Both the position numbers and the translations under genes were made by a program. From Anaspis maculata (taxonomy: Eukaryota; Arthropoda; Insecta; Coleoptera; Scraptiidae), in NCBI GenBank assembly GCA_949128115.1, contig OX421968.1, forward strand, positions 52,841,423-52,905,422: a stretch of 64,000 nt of DNA, given 5' to 3'. Of this stretch, positions 44,347 to 56,388 are shown one piece after another. The notes beneath the pieces were generated by a model. It worked only from the letters and a program-made list of their open reading frames with translations, did no database searches and was not told the origin of the DNA. Each line of letters starts with the position of its first letter. The first letter of the stretch is position 1.

Positions 44347-45574
44347 TTTGAACTTGAAAGTATAATGTACCATTACCATTATGCAAAAAAATCTAGTTGT
44401 ATAGTCAATTTAGGCAGATCTATTCTAACTTTGACTATTTGACGGTATCAAGAAGTTCTTGATTGTCACAGGTCATAGGTTACTTGGGTCAAACTTAAAC
44501 AATATAGACACGGTCGACTGACACCACACCACTAAAATCTACGAAACATACGAAGTGCGGAATACTAAGTTTTTCACTGTACCATATTTTTTTGCACGCG
44601 ACGGTACACACCTACCTACATAATGTCGATGTGGAACTGAAGTCAGTTTGTGAGCTTTACTTGGGCGAGACGTCATTACTTACTCAAATTAATTGGCATT
44701 CTTACTGTCAATAACAAAGTAGTGATCTATCAAAACCTATATTACCTACTTGGTACTTGACTTACGTCGCAATTCCATCACCCATTAATTATGGGTGGCA
44801 TGCGATGCATTTGAACTTCTTCCAACCAATTAAAGACCCCCATGGTTGAGCTTTAAGCATTATCGATTAGGTATATGCCGAAAGATCCTGACAGAAGTTT
44901 TATCCATTTATTTTTTACCAGAAGCTACTCTGTAATGGGTAGGTGTTGTAATCAGGACGAAAGCGCCGCAGGTGATTTTTTGCGGTTCTTGGGGTGTCAC
45001 ACTTTCAATTTTGGAAAACTGGAAATATTGGAAACAGAAATTATTACTCATTTTGAAATCATTTTTGATTTTGAGAACCAACGTATACGTTTTCTTTTTT
45101 TGTACTTTGCGATTGACCTCTACCTCTCACAGTTTCCAAAAACCAGGCGTATATTTTATACATGTATGTGTACCCTATATGCAATATGCATACATCATTT
45201 CACCCTTGGCTTTGTGTGCCATATTTATAACTCAGAATACAATATTGCACCTACAATGCGATTCTTTATCTAGGTAGGTAGGTACTCACATTCCACATGG
45301 CCTACAGGGAAGTCTACTTGGATTGCCTCACATTTCGCTTCAGAGACCATCTCGTAAAATAATAACCACATAAAACATTCAATTCTCACACGTGCCGAGA
45401 CTCGAGGTATCTTTTATATCATTATGTTGGTATTCAAATGCCGATTTCGATAAAGAAGTATTCTCATCAATATTACCTTAGCCACTGCTACTGGAATCGT
45501 TAGCGAGCTTGAACGGGGGCTTTGTTATTACCAAGGAAGTCAGTTTGTGAGGAATATGTCGGCTACCAAAAAGA
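44347..45574. other. no gene recognised
   Basis: GAAAGCGCCGCAGGTGATTTT at about 44959 resembles the block next to the left ends of hAT-type elements at 49650 and 61843, so a fragment of that family may lie here. TAGGTAGGTAGGTA lies at 45271-45286. The overlapping 132- and 101-codon frames at 44875-45277 lack recognisable domains. Confidence 0.35.
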
Positions 45575-45960
45575 CAAAAAATCGGTTGTGTTACCCCAAA
45601 ACTTCCCCGACTAGTATCCAGGAACCTATGGAAATTTTTGTTCGAAACGTCTCTTCTAGTGGGAGGTTGGATTTACAGAAAAAGATTGAAAATAATTTGG
45701 AGAAAATTATTTTCAGCCGGAAAATTCTTGGGAAATTTGAAAAAGTTGTTGGAAAATGTTCAAGAACCAGTTACCTCTTGTTTAAGGAAAAATGGTTAAA
45801 ATCGGTCCGCGGAATCAAAAGTCGGAAAATATGCTGTTTTTCCAGAGAGGAAAACTCGGCAACTGTTGATCCGATTTCGAAAATTTTTCCTCCAAACATT
45901 AGCTCAATCTTTTCTCCAACTTTTATTCACAGCATGTCTGCACCTAAAATTGATATTTCG
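45575..45960 (+). repeat. dispersed repeat family 'AATCGGTTGTGTCACC', copy 3
   Basis: Starts AAAAATCGGTTGTGTTACCC and includes GACTAGTATCCAGGAACCTA and TTTTTCCAGAGAGGAAAACT, shared with copies at 3284 and 12018. Confidence 0.6.
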
Positions 45961-46204
45961 TAGGGCCTACCGCAAGTTTGCATTGCGTTTTTCCCAAATT
46001 CACAGAATGTGCAAATTTCATTTTGAAAAAATTACCGTCGGAAAACCGAAACCATATGTCGACTTTGAAAATACACCTGCACGACGCCCAATCCAATCTA
46101 CTTCCGATATCAGTTGAAATTTTCCAAAAAAAAGTCGATCCCCGAGCAGTAATGAATTTTTGAGTGGAGTCTTGCTACAAAAGCGAGTCGTTCTGGTCAA
46201 AACA

Positions 46205-46325
46205 CCGACGAGAGCCCCTCTTAAGTGGCAACGGCCAGGAGAAATTACGAAAATTCATCACGCCCAACTGGAGAATGGTGGAAAACTGCAACTGCGGCCT
46301 TTATTTGACTCTTTTGTTGTGTTGA
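46205..46325 (+). repeat. second copy of the 795-905 repeat
   Basis: Shares GGCAACGG(C/-)CAGGAGAAAT, AATTCATMACGC and CTCTTTTGTTGTGTTG with 795-905. Confidence 0.6.
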
Positions 46326-49300
46326 CATCATTCTGAAAATGGTCTTAATCGTCTTGGGGGACCTCAAAACGGATATATCCAGTGAAATCTCAAAACTTTT
46401 TTTCTGCACGATTACAATACTTCCCCTTCCATGTTGGTGGGGGGTCGGGGAAGTAAAAATCATCGAAATCCTGACAAATTCAACTTTTTTTTGGCGATAT
46501 GGCGATAATTAGTTCTTCTGTTTGTTTCAGTGAATCCCATTGACAAACAGAAATGATGGAAGCAGGAAGCAGCCGTGGGGTGTAAAGAAGGCCAAAGCAG
46601 TCAGAGGTAGGATTTTTCGTTTTTCCTTTAAAAACTGAGTGTTTTATTTATGCTACTGCTTTCTGCAAAGCTCACAGTACCCCGAGTCAAATCAAACTTA
46701 AAATGCACCTGACTTTTCTTTCAGCTCTCTGAATTCATTTCGCATTTTCATTTTCATATCAATACCTACCAATCAGATGCAGAATATCAGATTTGGCGCG
46801 TAAAGAAAAGCATTCTTATTGGTTATTGGTGATAGATAGAGCTGGGCCGATACCGTTTTTGAGGATCTAATATCGGCCGATACTTCCAATTTTCAAATAC
46901 ATAGATACCGATACCGAGAAAATTCAGATACCTGCTTGTATCTGAAAAGTTTCTAAAATTTCATACGCTGGCACATTCAGCGTCGAGTCCCATTATACGG
47001 CTTTAGTTTGCAGTTAACTTAGTCTGGACCCGGCTTGAACTTTCTTCAAATGTGACTCAAATTTTCAGGTCAATTTTTTTCGACCCCAGATTTTTTTCGA
47101 AAAAGGCACCGAAATGTGCTTTTTCAAAATTTTATATGCGGTTTCTTTCTTGGCCTACTGGGTATAAGGCGAAATTTTCGGATAAAAAATCACATGAATA
47201 AAATTATCGAGCATTTTTTTTTTGAAAAATTCAAAAGTTGGACGCAATGAAGGAACGAAAATCGATGGGACACGAATGTAATTGTCCTAAATAACGCTGA
47301 TTTATGTTTTTCAATACAAGGCTGATGCGGTAACTATGCACTGAAAATGAGAAATGATATGTAATTTTGGGCGCGATGAGTAATGTATTTTAGTGCTTAT
47401 TAGTATGTAGGTATTTTGTAAAAGCTTTCGGAATGTAGGTCAAAGGTCGATATAATATTTGAAAAGTATCGATTTTTAGCTCAAGAAATTAAATGTGTGT
47501 TCACGAGAGGCTCACATTTGCGATATTGAAATAACGAGATGAAAGAAAAAAGTGGACGTAAAGTAAGCAATTTCTGGGGCACGAAAACCTAAACAACAAC
47601 GTCGGGTTATTCGTCAAATACGAGCCTAGGCAGTTCTGAACAATTTCAATCTTCCTATGCTACATCATTTGCTGAGCGCGAAAATTGTACAGGTAGGTAA
47701 TGAAGATGCTGTGCTTTCAAACAAATTAACGGGGCGTTGAAGTTTTCTGGCTTCCGGAATGATATCCGATTTAGCGTCAATATCACGGACAGAATTTTAT
47801 GGAAAATGAATCTATTTCGGTTCCTTGAGCTTTGGCTCCATCGATGGGATTACCGATGATACGGCATCCTTGTTCGACTGAGCCAAATTTAATTTAGTCG
47901 TAACTAATTTTAGAAGTTCCTTAATTTTTGTCCGTTGAGGTTTCTTATAATCAATGGTGGGCATGAGTACCTATCTGCTATCTGAAGGTGATTGATGACC
48001 GTCAGCCTTCTTGATATTTGGCTTATATTGTAAAAATGATATATGATCATGATCAATTAACACAAGGGTATTTCAGTTTCACCAGCTCGCATCAGTAGCT
48101 CGTAAATATGATATTACGAGAGATTGTCAGAAAATTCTGCCCTTCCGTGGAACCGCGTGTGTGAAGAGTTAGTAGAAGCGCTGATAATAATTGAAGAGCT
48201 TACGGGTTCAAGTTCTAAGTTAATGTTGGAGGCGTAAAGCTAAAGTTGGGATTTACGCCGTTACCATGGTGATTGTCACTTTCGGCGGTCTCTTTGAGAT
48301 GCTAATTTGAGACAAAAACCTTCAGACTGAACGATTTTTCCATACAGTTTTTACTTCATAGTTCATCATGTTCATACTTTTCTCATGCCAGCCGAGAAAT
48401 GGGTAGAAAGTTACCCAGACACTCACTTGGGGTTGGCTTAAGCCTTAGGAACGAATGTTAAAAAAACGCAAATTTTGAACAAACAGTTCTCAGCTGCATG
48501 ATCATAATTTGATGAGGAAATACTTTAATAACAAAATTATCCAGTGGCGTAGATACTGGTTGGTCGACTTTTCATCTTGTTCCAATTTTTGGGCTGCAGT
48601 AAATTTTCTAAAATGACCATATATTTGAATTCTTGACTCAATTTTGATGCTAAGATTTTTTATACAGAATTTGAGATATACTAGTCAACCTATGAAATGG
48701 AACACTATGATTGGATGTGGAATAAAAATTATTGTGAAATGCTAGACATTAACTAAAAGACAATTTTCTACTTCCATGATCGGCTGCCACCTGTTTTAAC
48801 TGATTAACAATCATGCTTCATACTGTGCGTGAAGAATGGGGTCGATGCAATTTTGTTGTTTTCTGTCGATTTGTTACATATGAATTCTGTAGCATGAAGC
48901 ATTTTTTATTGGGTACTGTCAAACCTTCTATAGGTACTTTTTGAATTTCAAAGTACTTCATAGACGCTAGAAATTTAAAGACTATGTCATCACGACGTCT
49001 TGACTCTTGACGTCTTTGGGCGACGATTTTCGGGAAGGTATACTATTGTAACTTGACTTGACTGTGAAAAATTCTGGCGGCGAGAAATCAGGGGTGATAA
49101 CTTTATAAATGAACACCCCTGTAGGTATAGTGATATTGAACGATGGGTTGGTATAAAGTTGTTGTACCCTCAACCTCAACAATTTGACCCGTAGCGGCTT
49201 TTCATCCTCCACTTCTGAAACGATCGTGAGAAGCTTCAACAACAACTGTGCAATTGTGCAAAAAAGTCACTGCTTATTCATCGAACGCCGTATTTTGCGA

Positions 49301-49402
49301 ATGGTTTGAGTGTACAGTAGTCAAATGCCACAGCAGCTCAATAATAATTACAAATTGAAATCGTAAAGCTGAATTTTTTATTCTTCTTTTCTACATGAAG
49401 AG
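46326..49402. other. about 3 kb without a recognised gene
   Basis: 46838-46930 holds clustered CCGATAC/GATACCG motifs (GGGCCGATACCG, TCGGCCGATACT, AGATACCGATACCGAG), which look like one end of a DNA transposon, but no partner end was found. The rest shows only short open frames. Confidence 0.35.
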
Positions 49403-50513
49403 GGGCAGTGGCGGACTAAGGGAATTGGGGGCCCTGGGAGGAATTGTGAGATGGGGCCCCTAAGGAGTGAAAGTTGAGAATATGAAGGGGGGCCGGCAGA
49501 CTTTTTGGCCCGCCATGCCCCGCCGTAATTGAGCAAAAGCCTAAGAAACAAAAAATGAGTTGTAAACTTGACCATAAAACACACAGTAGCGCTGTCAGAA
49601 TTTGAGGGCGGAGAGGGCAAAGGCAACGGCGAGGGTGCAAGTCAGGGAAAAGTAGCGCCGCAGGCGAAATTTCTTGGGCAAAATGATAATGATAATAATG
49701 ACAATCGGTATATTTCATGCGTTTTGCGATTCCGGTTTTTGACGTTTTCACCAAAATCACTTGATAATTGAACTTCTTTTCAGAAAATTTTTGCGCTTGA
49801 AAATTTTCGCCAGAATTTCTTTCTGTATCGGTTTAGTGTGGGATGAAGTGCCGTGGGCGCTTGAGAGGTAGGGGGGGTGGGTTAATTCGCCCACTTTCGC
49901 CCCCCTTGGCTATGCCACTGACCACCAGTACCTACAAGAAGTTTCCGGTTCCAACTTTGGATATTGAATTGGATTTGGACTGTTGCCTTCATGCTAACAC
50001 CTACTCGTATATACACAATTAAGAATAATATGAATTTCTACTACCTACCTGCAGCGCGCAGACAAGATAATTTTGTTGTTTTGTCTTTCCCCTCTTTAGA
50101 AAAGAAATAATAAAATACAAAATTTCAAAAGTCTTGAGGCCCCTGGCACTGTGATATCCGGGGCCGGGGCCCTTGAAGCCTGAAGTGAAAATAATTCCCA
50201 GAGATTCCGTGATACAGACACACCTCTGTTGCCTCTGTGTAGGCCCTCAAACCTGTTGTCAGGGGCCCTGCCAAATGTGCCAAGGTATAACTTTGAAATG
50301 GAAAAAATAGAAAACAATGTTTCTCACCTGAGTAATATGCTAAAAAAATGTTCATCGAGGGAAAAAATTGAATTTTTTGGACTTTATACCAATTTTTTTG
50401 CAGTATTTTTTACAAACAAGAGGGATTGTGGGCCCCATCAGATGATTCAGGCCCCGAGGCTCGGGGCGGACCTCCTACACCGCTCCCCCCCCCCCCTCCT
50501 TAGCCCGCCACTG
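49403..50513. mobile_element. hAT-type non-autonomous element, 1111 bp
   Basis: The ends CAGTGGCGGACTAAGGG and (complement) CAGTGGCGGGCTAAGG are flanked by AAGAGGGG (49395-49402) and AAGAGAGG (50514-50521), an 8-bp duplication with one mismatch. Rich in GGGGCCC blocks. A further hAT-like end, CAGTGGCATAGCCAAGG in complement, lies at about 49903-49919, so an additional element may be nested or the right half may be composite. No transposase seen. Confidence 0.75.
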
Positions 50514-51140
50514 AAGAGAGGATTGACATCATTTTTTGATTGCAACTAGTGGCCGGTGTGTCAAGCCCTGCGGGTATTTCAGCCCAAGCGTCTTCCTTCA
50601 ACGGCTTCTTGAAGTAAAGTGCTCAACAAAATAAGTGTCGCAACAGAAATTTTCCCCCAAATTTGAGTTAACATAACTTTTGATTGTCACAGACGATTTC
50701 AATTCGGTTCTCACTCCTCGATTGCCTAATCTTTTGGCTATCTACCATGTTCAAAGATCACCTGGAAAGCTGTACATAAAGTTTCTACAGGGTGGTAAAT
50801 AAAGCAGATCATAATTGTTAAAATTTTAATGAACCCCCATTTGAGCTAAAAAATTTTTTGTCAACAACCGATAACAAAATAATGGAGAATGATGACTTAC
50901 CTCGGAGCGGTTTTCGAATTTCCCGGATTAGAAGTGAAATAGCCAAGATACGATTTTTTTGCTGGAAATGATGCTTTTCATCTCTTCTCCTTCATGAAAA
51001 ATCAACGGATTCTCGATGTAAGAGGATATCTCTCAGCAGGCTTGCTCATTAGACGATTCCAAGCAAATTGTTGTCTAGCGCACCCTCTATTTTGTCTTTT
51101 GGGGCTGAAATTGGGTATATTTTTTGATGAATTTGCCACC

Positions 51141-51785
51141 AATTTCACAACCTAGGCTTGTTTGATATCAATTCTTTTGATTAAGGCTCGCTAAACAAAG
51201 GTATCTTGATAAAAACAGTCTTCTGTTTGTCTGTCTGTCTGTCTGTAACATGTTACTATATGCTCCAATTTCTCAACCTAGGCTTGTTTGATATCAATTC
51301 TTTTGAATAAAACTCGCTGAACAAGATTATCTTGATAAAAACAGTCTGGTGTCTGTCTGTCTGTCTGTCTGTCTGTAATATGTTATGTGCATGTAATATG
51401 CTCCAATTTCACAACCTAGGCTTGTTTGATATCAATTCTTTTGATTTAGACTCGCTGAACAAGATTATTTTGATAAAAACAGTCTGCTGGCTGTCTGTCT
51501 TCAATATGTTACGATATGCTCCAATTTCACAACCTAGGCTTGTTTGATATCAATTCTTTTGATTAAGGCTCGCTGAACAAGCTTATCTTGATAAGAACAG
51601 TCTTCTGTCTGTCTTCTGTAACATGTTACGATATGCTCCAATTTCACAACCTAGTGAACCCAGGCTGGTTTGATATCAGTCCTTTTGATCAAGGCTTACT
51701 GCACAAGATGATCTTGATAAAAATGGTCTTTTGTCTGTCTGTCTGTCTGTAATTATGTTACGATAACTTCCAAACCATACATACA
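51141..51785 (+). repeat. minisatellite, five units of 118-138 bp with (GTCT)n
   Basis: Units are anchored on CCTAGGCTTGTTTGATATCA at about 51151, 51277, 51415 and 51533, with a degenerate fifth at about 51651. Each has a CTTGATAAAAACAGTCT block followed by a CTGTCTGTCTGT run of varying length. Confidence 0.9.
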
Positions 51786-52089
51786 TCGTACATCGAATTT
51801 AACTGAAATTTAGTATAGACATGATTCATGAAGGTTAAAATTAAAATTGATCCAGAGACCCCACAATATCTTAAAAGGTCTTAAGAGACCGCACCATACC
51901 TACTTACTTATCAGTTCCTTTTCTTTTGCTTTCGCAAGATCAATTTTGAATACATGAACATTTCTTCTCATTTCTATCGAATTTAACACTTGGTATTTTT
52001 TGTCTCCAATTGTCGATCTAGGTAGGTACATGTGTAGTTGTTCTGGACTTGAAAAAATTAAGTAAAAACAGAAGAAGAGCGGCATGCCC

Positions 52090-52712
52090 TCTGCTGAAGC
52101 CGCAGCATCGTGCGACTAGCCTAAGATGGGCACAAAACCATATTAGCACTGGGGAATAGCAGAGTGGAGTAGGTGCTTGTTTTCAGATGAAAGTAAGTTC
52201 AATTTGTTTAGGTCGGATGGACGGGTTCTGGTATGGCGACAGAGGAACGAAAGACTTCTGGAAGAACACATAGAGGCAAGGGTGGTTTTTGGAGGTGGAG
52301 GAGTGACTGTTTGGGGAGAAATGAGGACTAGAAGAATAAGTGATTTGATGATACTTAGAGGAGAGAGTATGAATGGTGAAAGATACAGGGATTTGTGTAT
52401 AAATGATATTGTGGTCCCCTTTGCTCAAAATTTTGGTGACAATTTCATGTTGGTCGACGACAACGTCCCACCTAATCGGGCTAGAATTGTCAACAAATTT
52501 TTAAGGGGTCACAATATTGAAAGAATGGATTGGCCACCCTTGTCTCTAGATATGAATCCTATCGAGCATGTATGGAGTAGGATGAAGTTGAAATTGAAAG
52601 AAAAGAAGGACAATCGGACAATTTGAATGACTTAGCGATTGCAGTTCAGGAAGAATGGAAGGCTATTCCTCAGAATATCCTGCGGGCTTTAGTGGAGAGC
52701 ATGTCGAGATAA
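52090..52712 (+). pseudogene. Tc1/mariner transposase remnant (DD34E)
   Basis: The open core (52177-52626) carries FSDES (first Asp, 52186-52188), a VTVWGEM block, LVDDN (second Asp at residue 95 of the open frame) and DWPPLSLDMNPIEHVWSRMK, with the catalytic Glu at residue 130. There are 34 residues between the last Asp and Glu, which is the Tc1 spacing. Upstream, HRATSLRWAQNH (from 52106) lies in another frame followed by a stop. Downstream, the expected C-terminal LAIAVQEEWKAIPQ...LVESMSR ends with a stop at 52710-52712, shifted near 52605. The N-terminal paired-type DNA-binding domain is not recognisable. Inactive. Confidence 0.88.
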
Positions 52713-53946
52713 GTAATGGCTTGATCTGATCCAGACAAGAGGGGGCCGACAAAATATTGATGATTTAAGCATCTTAAACTGAAAATCATAAACTGGAAGG
52801 AAAATGTTACTCACCTAGTACCTACCTACAAACCTGGTGAGTTTGAGGTCCATCTTGCAAATGCTTGAAAAAAAAAACTGATAGCTAATTACGGGATGGT
52901 GCGCCCTCTAGTGCACCGACTTGAGCTAAAATCTCATCAACTTACTCGAAAATTCAAATTATGCTCGCATATGTACACTGACTAAGCTTTGGAAACACTT
53001 TTGAAAACTGTCAATTTTTGCAGTCAAATTGCACACGTAATTGAATGTGATATGACAAAAAAAGTGTTTTCTTTCATAGTTCAAAAGATGTCTTCTTCAA
53101 ATTTTAAGCGCATGTCACCTTCTCAAATCCTTTTCATTCAGTCTTAATTCAACCTCCAAAATTGACAAGCTTGACAAGTGTTTCCAAACTTTCGATCGAC
53201 ACTCTGTACCTTCATATTCACCAAATTTCAGTTAAATTCGATCAACCGTTCGGGAGTTTTAAACAGGGGGTGCGCTAGACAACAAATTGCTTAGAATCGT
53301 CTAATGAGCAAGCCTGCTAAGAGATATCCTCTCAAATCGAGAGTCCGTTGATTTTTCATGAAGGAGAAGAAATGAAAAGCATCATTCTCAGCAAAAAAAT
53401 CGTATCTTGGCTATTTCACTTCTTATCCGGAAAATTCGAAAACCGTTCCGAGGTAAGTCATCATTCTCCATTATTTTGTTATCGGTTGTTGACAAAAAAA
53501 AATTCAGCTCAAACGGGGGTTCATCAAAATTTTAACAATTATGAACTGCTTTATTTACCACCCTGTAGAAACTTCATGTGTGGCTTCTAAGGTGATCTTT
53601 GAACATGGTAAATAGCCAAAAGATCAGGCAATCGACCAGTGAAAACCGAATTGAAATCGTCCGTGACAATCAAAAGTTATGTTGATTTAAATTTGGGGAA
53701 AAATTTCTGTTGCGACACTTATTTTGTTGAGCACTTTAGTTGGAATGTTTCGGGTTCGGTTCGGGCGAGAATGAGAAACTTTTATATAAATTAATTAATT
53801 CCACCGCCTTACCTTCCGGCCACTCTGCCATGACGTTGTGCGATGGTCACTTCGTATTGACTACGACTTTGGTGCAAACGTGTTCGTGGCATTTACCGAC
53901 AGGCGGTCGCGGCGAACGTTGCAGCTTGGGCTCGCGGCAAATTTTT

Positions 53947-54480
53947 ATTAAAAAGCAACATAAGGACAAAAAAAATTCTATTTTCAATTGCTTCCGCCAT
54001 CTTGGATTTTGACATGTACGTCATTTTCTCATATGAAAAAGATAGCCTGTGCAATTGGCTAGCCATTGATACCAAATTTGAGAGAATCGGTTGAGAAATG
54101 AGCAAATGGCGGATTTGCGGACAAGATACCTAAAGGAACAATTATGCGGAAATGAAAAAAACGGAAAGTAGGCTTCGCTCCAACTCGCAGTAGCTCCTCA
54201 GTCGATGACCCGATTTTACTGATTGTGGTCTTGAATTGACAAGAAAGGTCTGTTCTTTCATGATACATTATTGGTTTTGACTTTCTGGTAACTTTCAATA
54301 AAAAGCAACGAGAACAAATGAAGGCCTATTTTCAATTGTTTCTGCCATCTTGAATTTTAATATGTCGGCCATTTTGAAATACGGAAATGATAGCCTATCC
54401 AATTGGCTAGCCAATGCTGAAAAGTTCGATAAAATCGGTGGCGGAATAAAAATTTTAGAAGGAAAAATTCCGAGCACGGT
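53947..54480 (+). repeat. direct duplication of about 180 bp spaced about 352 bp
   Basis: The segment beginning AAAAAGCAACATAAGGACAA with TTTTCAATTGCTTCCGCCAT and AATTGGCTAGCCA recurs from about 54299 (AAAAAGCAACGAGAACAAAT, AATTGTTTCTGCCATCTTGA, CAATTGGCTAGCCAATG). Confidence 0.65.
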
Positions 54481-54899
54481 TTTTTATGGCCCACCCGGTA
54501 GATGGGCATTTTGTTTCAAATAAATCAGAAATTTCATCCCATGCGAACGCTGTGTAAGATGAGTTTTTCATCGGAGAATTTTCTAATTTCCACAGTAAAA
54601 CCAATACTCTGGAACTGAAAACCATACATCAAACTAATAACTATGTTTTTTATTTTCAGGGAACATGAATGCTTTCTCTAGAATCCAAAAAGGTAAAAAG
54701 CGGAATTAAAGCTATATGTATAAAAGTTATAATGCCAAATATGGAGCAATCGGTCGAAAATTAAAGTCAAATGGCCTTGCCAACAAATCTACTTTAAGAT
54801 CTTGTAGAAATAAAAGATTCATGTAGCCCATCATTTTTAGATGTCAATAATTACTTGTAGCCTATGATTTACGGAAGAATATCGACAGCAATTACCTTT

Positions 54900-54952
54900 G
54901 ACAAATATACATTACATATGCACACATACACAAACACACACATACATACGTA
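54900..54952 (+). repeat. CA/CATA-rich simple repeat
   Basis: Irregular ACACA/CATACA run from about 54915 to 54948. Confidence 0.7.
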
Positions 54953-55019
54953 ACAGTGTACGGGGATCTCGAAGAAGCAATTGAAAATTCGTTTCTTTTT
55001 TTCGATTACCATGAAAGTA

Positions 55020-55204
55020 CCTCCATCTTCGGTCAGAGGTAAAAATGCCCGGACTCTGGAGTCCCTCGTATCTTTCGAGTAATTCAGACTTTCGTGGGAA
55101 GTGCGATTAAACAATAACAACCGATCGCGTATTTTGCTTGGAGTCATGTTATTATAAAATTTGGGACACCTAGTGTATCTGGGCTGCATATACCTTGTTT
55201 CTGA
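55020..55204 (-). CDS. candidate internal exon of an unrecognised gene (weak)
   Basis: On the minus strand, a TTTATTTCAG acceptor-like sequence (about 55205-55214) precedes an open stretch reading MQPRYTRCPKFYNN, SKIRDRLLLFNRTSH and RVRAFLPLTEDGG, with protein-like composition. It is followed by GAG|GTACTT, a possible donor. No family recognised. Downstream the frame runs into simple repeat. It could be chance; conservation would decide. Confidence 0.25.
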
Positions 55205-55209
55205 AATAA

Positions 55210-56039
55210 ATTCTGTGTGAGACGTCAGACACTCTGTGATAAATGTCTGAAAGTTGTTGGTCCACGGTGGTGTTATTAGTAAATTGGTCTTCCCGGATTC
55301 CCTATGTTGCGCAACTATTTTATATTCGATCCTGCGGGACGGGATGCTACAGCCAGGGGGGAATTATGGTGTTCATTCTAACATAAACGAAATCGCTAGG
55401 GCAGTAAATGGACACTTGAAGCACTATCGATTTTCCAAATCGAATTTTCTGAAAAATCTCGAAAGGCAATAATATTACAATAAATTGGCGCCGCAGTGCG
55501 AAATAAATTCTCATTTAAACCATAATTGCGGGCGCTTTAACGGCTTCGTACCTATTTTAGGCAACGTTTGGGCTGCGGCACTAATTAAATATTATTTGTG
55601 TCTTCAACATTGGAAGTGAACTGCTTCTTACTCCTTCACCTGAAATTGTTCGGTTTGTTATTAGAACATTACCCTGTAGTCGAATCATAAGGAACTTGCT
55701 GAGAAACTAATGACGAATGTAAGATGTCTTGTGCTGTGAATATGTTCTTGTGGATTTCGGTTACCATTCAAGTTTTTCTAGTACTGCAAATACTTGTAGC
55801 CACATTATTCCTTAGGAAAAAATGGTATGCTAGCAACATGCGACATGCTTTTTGTTGTAACGCTCTTTTTATTGAAAACGAAACGTTACAAAAACTTCAT
55901 AAAGCAAAGAGCTCAGGGTGGATTAAGGAAGTGGATGAGTCAAATTTGTTTGAAATGGTAGAAAAGGACTCATTTACATTTTGTTGGGCGCCAGCTGTTT
56001 TCTTTATAAATTTCTCACGAGGATAAAGTTTCAACCCAT
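55210..56039. other. no clear gene; one membrane-like small open frame
   Basis: The plus-strand frame 55724-56026 (100 codons) begins with ATG at 55724 and has one hydrophobic segment (residues 6-30) and a Cys-rich middle, but no identifiable family. It ends 13 bp before an LTR. I regard it as possible at most. Confidence 0.25.
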
Positions 56040-56388
56040 TGTTACGAGCGGCAAGACTTTCGCGTGCATTCTGGAGCACACGCGGCCTTTCTAGACCATT
56101 CGTACACATTGTGGCGAATTACGAAGCTCTTGAAATATTCCAGAGCATACGCGTAGGCTCTGGCCCGTGAAACTAACCTGGAGACTTCAACATGCGAGTA
56201 GGACACATCTCTCTATTTGGCAGAGGTGCCTACTCCAGAGCACGCCAGAAATCATGGTTTCGAGAGCGGTCGCGATTTAAATACACCGACCAATATGGAA
56301 TCTGCCGGAGAACCAGTGGAAGATTCCAGAACAACAGCCGTAGGAATATAAACACCACAGATCGGCCTACGGAGTAGAGTCCGTAACA
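56040..56388 (+). mobile_element. degenerate solo LTR, 349 bp
   Basis: Starts TGTTACGAGCGGCAAG and ends CGTAACA. It shares TTTGGCRGAGGYGCC and TCCAGARCACRCC with the LTR at 57296 but lacks several internal stretches, including the TATA region. No clean target duplication. Confidence 0.65.

Larger units (their letters stand above)
50617..53736. mobile_element. Tc1-like element with long inverted ends, 3.1 kb
   Basis: The ends AAGTGCTCAACAAAATAAGT and complement are flanked by TA (50615-50616, 53737-53738). The inverted arms (about 50617-51085 and 53262-53736) are about 470 bp and highly similar (CGATTTCAATTCGGTT, ACCGATAACAAAATAATGG, TCATTAGACGATTC). The interior holds a minisatellite and a broken DD34E transposase on the plus strand, in the expected position between the ends. 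TA duplication and DD34E both fit Tc1/mariner. Confidence 0.8.

Noticed and set aside
48982..49245. 87-codon minus-strand frame with mixed composition
   Set aside because: No family resemblance, no splice context and no supporting repeat or homologous copy in the window.
51900..52085. N-terminal DNA-binding domain of the Tc1 transposase
   Set aside because: Searched upstream of the open core; apart from the HRATSLRWAQNH block from 52106 no helix-turn-helix-like segment could be read in any frame.
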